DNA of 7,200 bases from Agrobacterium fabrum (GTDB lineage Bacteria > Pseudomonadota > Alphaproteobacteria > Rhizobiales > Rhizobiaceae). Position 1 is the first letter of the stretch. Every line of letters starts with the position of its first letter. Made by a program: the position numbers and the translations under genes. Below the pieces are notes generated by a model. The model was not told where the DNA came from. It saw only the letters and a list, made by a program, of their open reading frames with translations, and did no database searches. Shown here in pieces: positions 4,551-7,200 of this stretch. Where the stretch lies: positions 1-7,200 of the forward strand of contig QFOL01000203.1 of the NCBI GenBank assembly GCA_003241215.1, given 5' to 3'.

Positions 4551-6617
4551 TTCCACGAAGTTCGGTAGCATCTGGATGAGGCTTTCGATCTTCACCGGAT
4601 TTTCGACGGCTTCACCGCGATCGATGGCGAAATGCTGCGCACCGACTCCGGAATCGGCGGCAATGATGATCGATACACCGAAGCGGCCTTCATAATCGAC
4701 AATCGTGCCGCGCTTGTGGTTGAGCAGGTAAAGCGCCGTTTCCGGCGTGGTGCGCACGGTGATGTTGTGCGTGGTGTTGCGCAGCAGATATTCCTCGATA
4801 CCGCGCAGCACATGCAGCGCGATGGAGGATTCCGAGCGGACGTGACCCGTGCCGCCGCAATGCTGGCAGACCTGTGTGGTCGATTCCAGCACCGAAGCGC
4901 GGATACGCTGGCGCGACATTTCCAGAAGGCCGAAATGCGAGATGCGGCCGACCTGGATGCGCGCGCGATCGTTCTTGAGGCAATCCTTGAGCTTCTTCTC
5001 GACAGCGCGGTTGTTGCGCTTTTCTTCCATGTCGATGAAGTCGATGACGACAAGACCGGCAAGGTCGCGCAGGCGCAGCTGGCGCGCCACTTCTTCCGCC
5101 GCCTCGAGGTTGGTCGTCAGCGCGGTTTCCTCGATGGAATGTTCGCGCGTCGAACGGCCGGAGTTGACGTCAATCGAAACCAGCGCTTCCGTCTGGTTGA
5201 TGATGAGGTAACCGCCGGACTTCAGCGTTACCTGCGGCTGCAGCATCCGGTCGAGCTGGGCTTCGATACCGGAGCGCGAGAAGATCGGATGAATGTCGCG
5301 GTAAGGCTGAACCACCTTGGCGTGGCTCGGCATCAGCATCTTCATGAAGTCTTTGGCTTCACGATAGCCTTCCTCACCGGAAACGATGATCTCGCCGATA
5401 TCCTTGTTGTAGAGATCGCGGATCGAACGCTTGATCAGCGAGCCTTCCTCGTAAACGAGGCAGGGAGCCGTCGAATTCAGCGTCAGCGTGCGGACATTTT
5501 CCCACAGGCGCATCAGATATTCGAAGTCGCGCTTGATTTCGACGCGGGTGCGGTTGGCGCCTGCGGTGCGCAGGATGACGCCCATGCCCTGCGGAACTTC
5601 CAGATCGCGTGCGATTTCCTTCAGGCGCTTGCGGTCGGTCGGCTGGGTGATCTTACGGGAAATACCGCCGCCACGCGCCGTATTCGGCATCAGAACCGAA
5701 TAACGGCCGGCAAGCGACAGATAGGTGGTCAGCGCCGCGCCCTTGTTGCCGCGTTCTTCCTTGGCCACCTGCACCAGAAGGATCTGGCGGCGCTTGATGA
5801 CTTCCTGAATGCGATACTGCTTGCGCGGCTTGCGGGCGACGCGGTCCGGAACCTCTTCCATCGCGTCTTCGGCGCCGACGGATTCGATCACTTCCTTTTC
5901 GTGATGGTCGTCATCGTCGTCGTCATCATCGTCATTGCCGCGGCGAAGACCCTCGACTTCCTCGGAAATCGTGTCGGTATCGACCATCGCGGCCATTTCG
6001 CCGCCGGTGCTGCCGTCGTCCTCGGAAGATGCTTCGGCGGCCTCGGCCGCTGCGGCTTCTTCTTCGGCCGTCTTCTTCTTGGCGCGGGGGCGGCGGGTGC
6101 GCTTCTTCGGCTTTTCTTCCTCTGCGGCCGCTTCTTCGGCTACGGCCTCGACGGCCGCTTCCCCGGAAACCTCTTCCGCGACAGCTGTAGTCTCTTCAAC
6201 GACAACCGTTTCAATGGTTTCGCTGGCGGAAACAATGCCGACATCCGGCTGATCCACCTGCGAAAGGTCGATCATCGGCGCGCCGGGCTCGGGTGCGTCA
6301 GCGGATTCGAAATCGTCGCTGCGGCGATGATCCTCGGCTTCCGCTTTCAGAAGGGCCTGACGGTCGGCGAGCGGAATCTGGTAATAGTCGGGATGGATTT
6401 CCGCAAAAGCGAGAAAGCCGTGGCGGTTTCCGCCGAAATTAACAAAAGCCGCCTGAAGCGAGGGTTCGACCCGTGTGACTTTTGCAAGAAAGATGGAGCT
6501 TTTAAGCTGCTTGCGGACTTTGCTTTCGTAATCGAATTCCACAAGGCGGTTGCCATCGACAACGGCAACCCTTGTTTCTTCCGGGTGCGTTGCGTCGATC
6601 AACATGGTTTTTGGCAT
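3726..6617 (-). CDS. rne: Ribonuclease E (degradosome endoribonuclease)
   Basis: This 963-residue single-strand-specific endoribonuclease matures rRNA and tRNA, initiates mRNA decay and scaffolds the degradosome. The N-terminus (MLIDATHPEETRVAVVDGNRL) leads into an S1 RNA-binding half at about 40-80 (FLAKVTRVEPSLQAAFVNFG). An acidic/basic insertion at about 84-265 splits the S1 domain, whose second half resumes near 268. The RNase H-like/5'-sensor region follows, then the DNase I-like active site with Asp483 (VSIDVNSGRST) and Asp526 (VIDFIDM) as magnesium ligands. The zinc-link CQHC (584-587) comes next and the small domain runs to about 685. The tail (690-963) is acidic with two Arg/Lys blocks (728-742 and 793-808) and ends in KGGWWQRKGFF. 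I chose the ATG at 6617 because GGAGG lies 9 nt upstream; a TTG at 6656 would add 13 unrelated residues and ATG 6605 is poorly spaced. Confidence 0.97.
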   Translation of the reverse strand: MPKTMLIDATHPEETRVAVVDGNRLVEFDYESKVRKQLKSSIFLAKVTRVEPSLQAAFVNFGGNRHGFLAFAEIHPDYYQIPLADRQALLKAEAEDHRRSDDFESADAPEPGAPMIDLSQVDQPDVGIVSASETIETVVVEETTAVAEEVSGEAAVEAVAEEAAAEEEKPKKRTRRPRAKKKTAEEEAAAAEAAEASSEDDGSTGGEMAAMVDTDTISEEVEGLRRGNDDDDDDDDDHHEKEVIESVGAEDAMEEVPDRVARKPRKQYRIQEVIKRRQILLVQVAKEERGNKGAALTTYLSLAGRYSVLMPNTARGGGISRKITQPTDRKRLKEIARDLEVPQGMGVILRTAGANRTRVEIKRDFEYLMRLWENVRTLTLNSTAPCLVYEEGSLIKRSIRDLYNKDIGEIIVSGEEGYREAKDFMKMLMPSHAKVVQPYRDIHPIFSRSGIEAQLDRMLQPQVTLKSGGYLIINQTEALVSIDVNSGRSTREHSIEETALTTNLEAAEEVARQLRLRDLAGLVVIDFIDMEEKRNNRAVEKKLKDCLKNDRARIQVGRISHFGLLEMSRQRIRASVLESTTQVCQHCGGTGHVRSESSIALHVLRGIEEYLLRNTTHNITVRTTPETALYLLNHKRGTIVDYEGRFGVSIIIAADSGVGAQHFAIDRGEAVENPVKIESLIQMLPNFVEEEDDFVAEVEEDEDEEEIVKAEGAQPRQQPQGENGEEGKRKRKRRRRRRGKGGQGDQNGALDAQSGDAEGDDAEGDDDGVEADEADAENENGAAEAATSDEDGKRKRRRRGKRGGRRNRTEDEALDAAESDADGEESEEQAAAASVTEEPTAAEVVEGAVAEVAEEAAPKKPRRTRKAKAKTETEETPKAEAVETVEPVIVEETVAEVAVEEAGEASADLASEAEAPATEEKVRANRGSNVSSSEPVVTSSSQNPDGDEPKPRKGGWWQRKGFF
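5823..6368 (-). other. Low-complexity insertion splitting the RNase E S1 domain
   Basis: Residues about 84-265 separate the two parts of the S1 domain. The segment is mostly Glu, Asp and Ala, contains a basic block KPKKRTRRPRAKKK (169-182), and has nine consecutive Asp residues (229-237, bases 5907-5933) encoded by mixed GAC and GAT codons. Alphaproteobacterial RNase E proteins are known to carry insertions at this place, and E. coli RNase E does not. It is expected to be disordered and to loop out from the folded S1 domain. Confidence 0.75.
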
Positions 6618-6875
6618 GGGGGTATTCCTCCAAGCGCCGCGGCCTGACACCTTCAAGCGACGAGGAAGGACAAGGCGCGAAGCGCCATAAAATGTTCTGG
6701 GTGATAGACCTGATCCCGGCTGAAATAGCCGCTTGCCAACCTGTTTGTCCGGTCGGCCCTTATGCTAACTGCCGCGGCTCATGCCAGCGGGAGGACCTAT
6801 CTTTATTCCGTTACAGCCAGCGAAACCTTTGAAATCTCAACATTATGTTACAACTGCTTGGCCGCGACGGGTCGC

Positions 6876-6917
6876 TTAAGAAAGACAATACACAGATAGG
6901 GGTTAAGAGACAATGTA
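6876..6917. repeat. Imperfect direct repeat upstream of rne
   Basis: TTAAGAAAGACAATACA (6876-6892) and TTAAGAGACAATGTA (6903-6917) match at 13 positions with a 2-nt gap, with starts 27 bp apart. Read on the minus strand, both contain ATTGTCT. The ends also form an inverted AATACA/TGTATT pair (6887-6892, 6914-6919). The repeats coincide with the best minus-strand promoter-like pair, TTGTCT (6913-6908), 17 bp, TATTGT (6890-6885). This could be a regulator site or a promoter; neither is proven. Confidence 0.4.
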
Positions 6918-6966
6918 TTATTTAAGACCCTTTTTTCATTTTGTCAGACAACTGAGCGCAAGGGGA

Positions 6967-6994
6967 TTGCAAACGCGTTCTATCGCTGTATCCT
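6967..6994 (+). promoter_or_regulatory. Possible promoter of the amidase gene
   Basis: TTGCAA (6967-6972) and TATCCT (6989-6994), spaced by 16 bp, form the best promoter-like pair close to the GTG at 7027. The leader would be about 25 nt. Both hexamers match the consensus only partly, so confidence is low. Confidence 0.25.
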
Positions 6995-7026
6995 GATGTT
7001 CATTCAGGTTTACGGAATCATTCAAC

Positions 7027-7200
7027 GTGCGTTTTCTTACTCTTTTTATCGCGATTCTGACAATAGTGGTATTGCCAGCGCCTCAGGCCTTGGCAAACAA
7101 CGATCTCAGCGTGAATTCGCTTCGTATCGGAACGCATCCGGACAAAACACGCGTGGTCGTGGAGCTTTCCCGTAAAACCGATTTCCGTGTCTTTCTTCTT
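7027..7200 (+). CDS. amiC: N-acetylmuramoyl-L-alanine amidase, AMIN domain, 5' part
   Basis: The first 58 codons of a gene that runs off the window. The start is GTG at 7027; the upstream frame has a TGA at 6994-6996 and no ATG, and the ribosome site is poor (GGA at 7014-7016). Residues 1-23 are a signal peptide: basic Arg2, hydrophobic core FLTLFIAILTIVVL, and a probable cleavage site after ALA (21-23). NDLSVNSLRIGTHPDKTRVVVELSRKTDFRVFLL then looks like the first strands of an AMIN domain, which directs periplasmic amidases to peptidoglycan or the division site. The Zn-dependent amidase_3 catalytic domain would lie beyond the edge and is not seen. The position divergent from rne is the one I recall for amiC in Rhizobium and Agrobacterium, followed there by a penicillin-binding protein gene. 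Another AMIN-domain secreted protein remains possible. Confidence 0.75.
   Translation, partial: MRFLTLFIAILTIVVLPAPQALANNDLSVNSLRIGTHPDKTRVVVELSRKTDFRVFLL

Larger units (their letters stand above)
6618..7026. other. rne / amidase divergent intergenic region
   Basis: A 409-bp gap without a convincing gene, AT-rich from about 6820 to 7020. On the rne side the leader could fold two hairpins: GGCGC/GCGCC (6674-6678, 6682-6686) with a 3-nt loop, and GCCAACC/GGTCGGC (6735-6741, 6751-6757) including one G-U pair. Near the middle is an imperfect direct repeat (6876-6892 and 6903-6917), followed by a T6 run (6931-6936) and TTGTCAGACAA (6941-6951). Promoters for both divergent genes must lie here unless they are outside the window. 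E. coli controls its rne through the 5' leader; whether this leader does so is unknown. Confidence 0.7.

Noticed and set aside
3535..4695. A 386-codon Ser/Ala/Arg-rich plus-strand frame
   Set aside because: It starts inside the RIME-like repeat, crosses the terminator hairpin, and mirrors the low-complexity Glu/Asp/Arg tail of RNase E; its composition is an artefact.
4632..6647. A 671-codon open frame on the plus strand opposite rne
   Set aside because: It is fully antisense to the well-supported RNase E gene, has no recognisable domain, and is explained by the codon bias of a GC-rich gene leaving few stops on the opposite strand.
6618..6656. Thirteen-residue N-terminal extension of RNase E from a TTG
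   Set aside because: A GGAGG ribosome site lies 9 nt before the ATG at 6617, and RNase E proteins begin close to MLIDATHPEE.
6657..6842. Small leader frames on the rne strand, such as an 11-codon frame from ATG 6689 and a 10-codon frame from ATG 6842
   Set aside because: Neither has a Shine-Dalgarno sequence, and frames this short arise by chance.
6876..6926. Possible CtrA cell-cycle sites (TTAA-N7-TTAA) in the rne/amidase gap
   Set aside because: There are three TTAAG copies but no pair has the required 7-bp spacing.

Overview
The window looks like chromosomal DNA of an alphaproteobacterium of the Rhizobiales, most likely the Agrobacterium/Rhizobium group. Reasons: a rhizobial-type RNase E with a large acidic insertion inside its S1 domain and a C-terminal GWW motif; rne divergent from an AMIN-domain cell-wall amidase; a RIME-like intergenic palindromic repeat; and high-GC codon use with AT-richer intergenic DNA. 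The assignment is inferred from gene content, not from a marker search.

Layout. 32-1195 (+): a fold-type I PLP aminotransferase, convergent with an ArsR-family regulator at 1225-1908 (-). The regulator is divergent from a two-gene operon, 1983-2309 NIPSNAP protein and 2306-2665 ABM (antibiotic biosynthesis monooxygenase) domain protein, joined by an ATGA overlap. A perfect 8+8 bp inverted repeat (1907-1930) sits on the regulator start and its probable -10 region and is the best operator candidate. A weak terminator hairpin follows the ABM gene. Then comes an SDR-family protein (2797-3501, +) whose usual catalytic Tyr and Lys appear to be replaced by Ser and Arg. The 3502-3725 gap holds a RIME-like repeat (about 3519-3634) and a strong bidirectional hairpin terminator (3677-3706) shared with the convergent rne.

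3726-6617 (-) is rne, RNase E, 963 aa, the largest gene here. The 409-bp gap 6618-7026 contains the rne leader, an imperfect direct repeat and weak candidate promoters. From 7027 (+) to the window edge is the signal peptide and the beginning of the AMIN domain of a periplasmic N-acetylmuramoyl-L-alanine amidase.

How the genes fit together: the ArsR/NIPSNAP/ABM group looks like a small self-contained stress or small-molecule response unit (regulator plus two dimeric alpha+beta barrel proteins), possibly with the neighbouring SDR. The rne and amidase genes are housekeeping (RNA turnover, cell-wall remodelling). No mobile element, CRISPR array, tRNA or rRNA was seen. The more unusual points are the degenerate SDR active site, the ArsR operator/leaderless arrangement with a conserved-looking Cys/His C-terminal domain, and the structured rne-amidase intergenic region.
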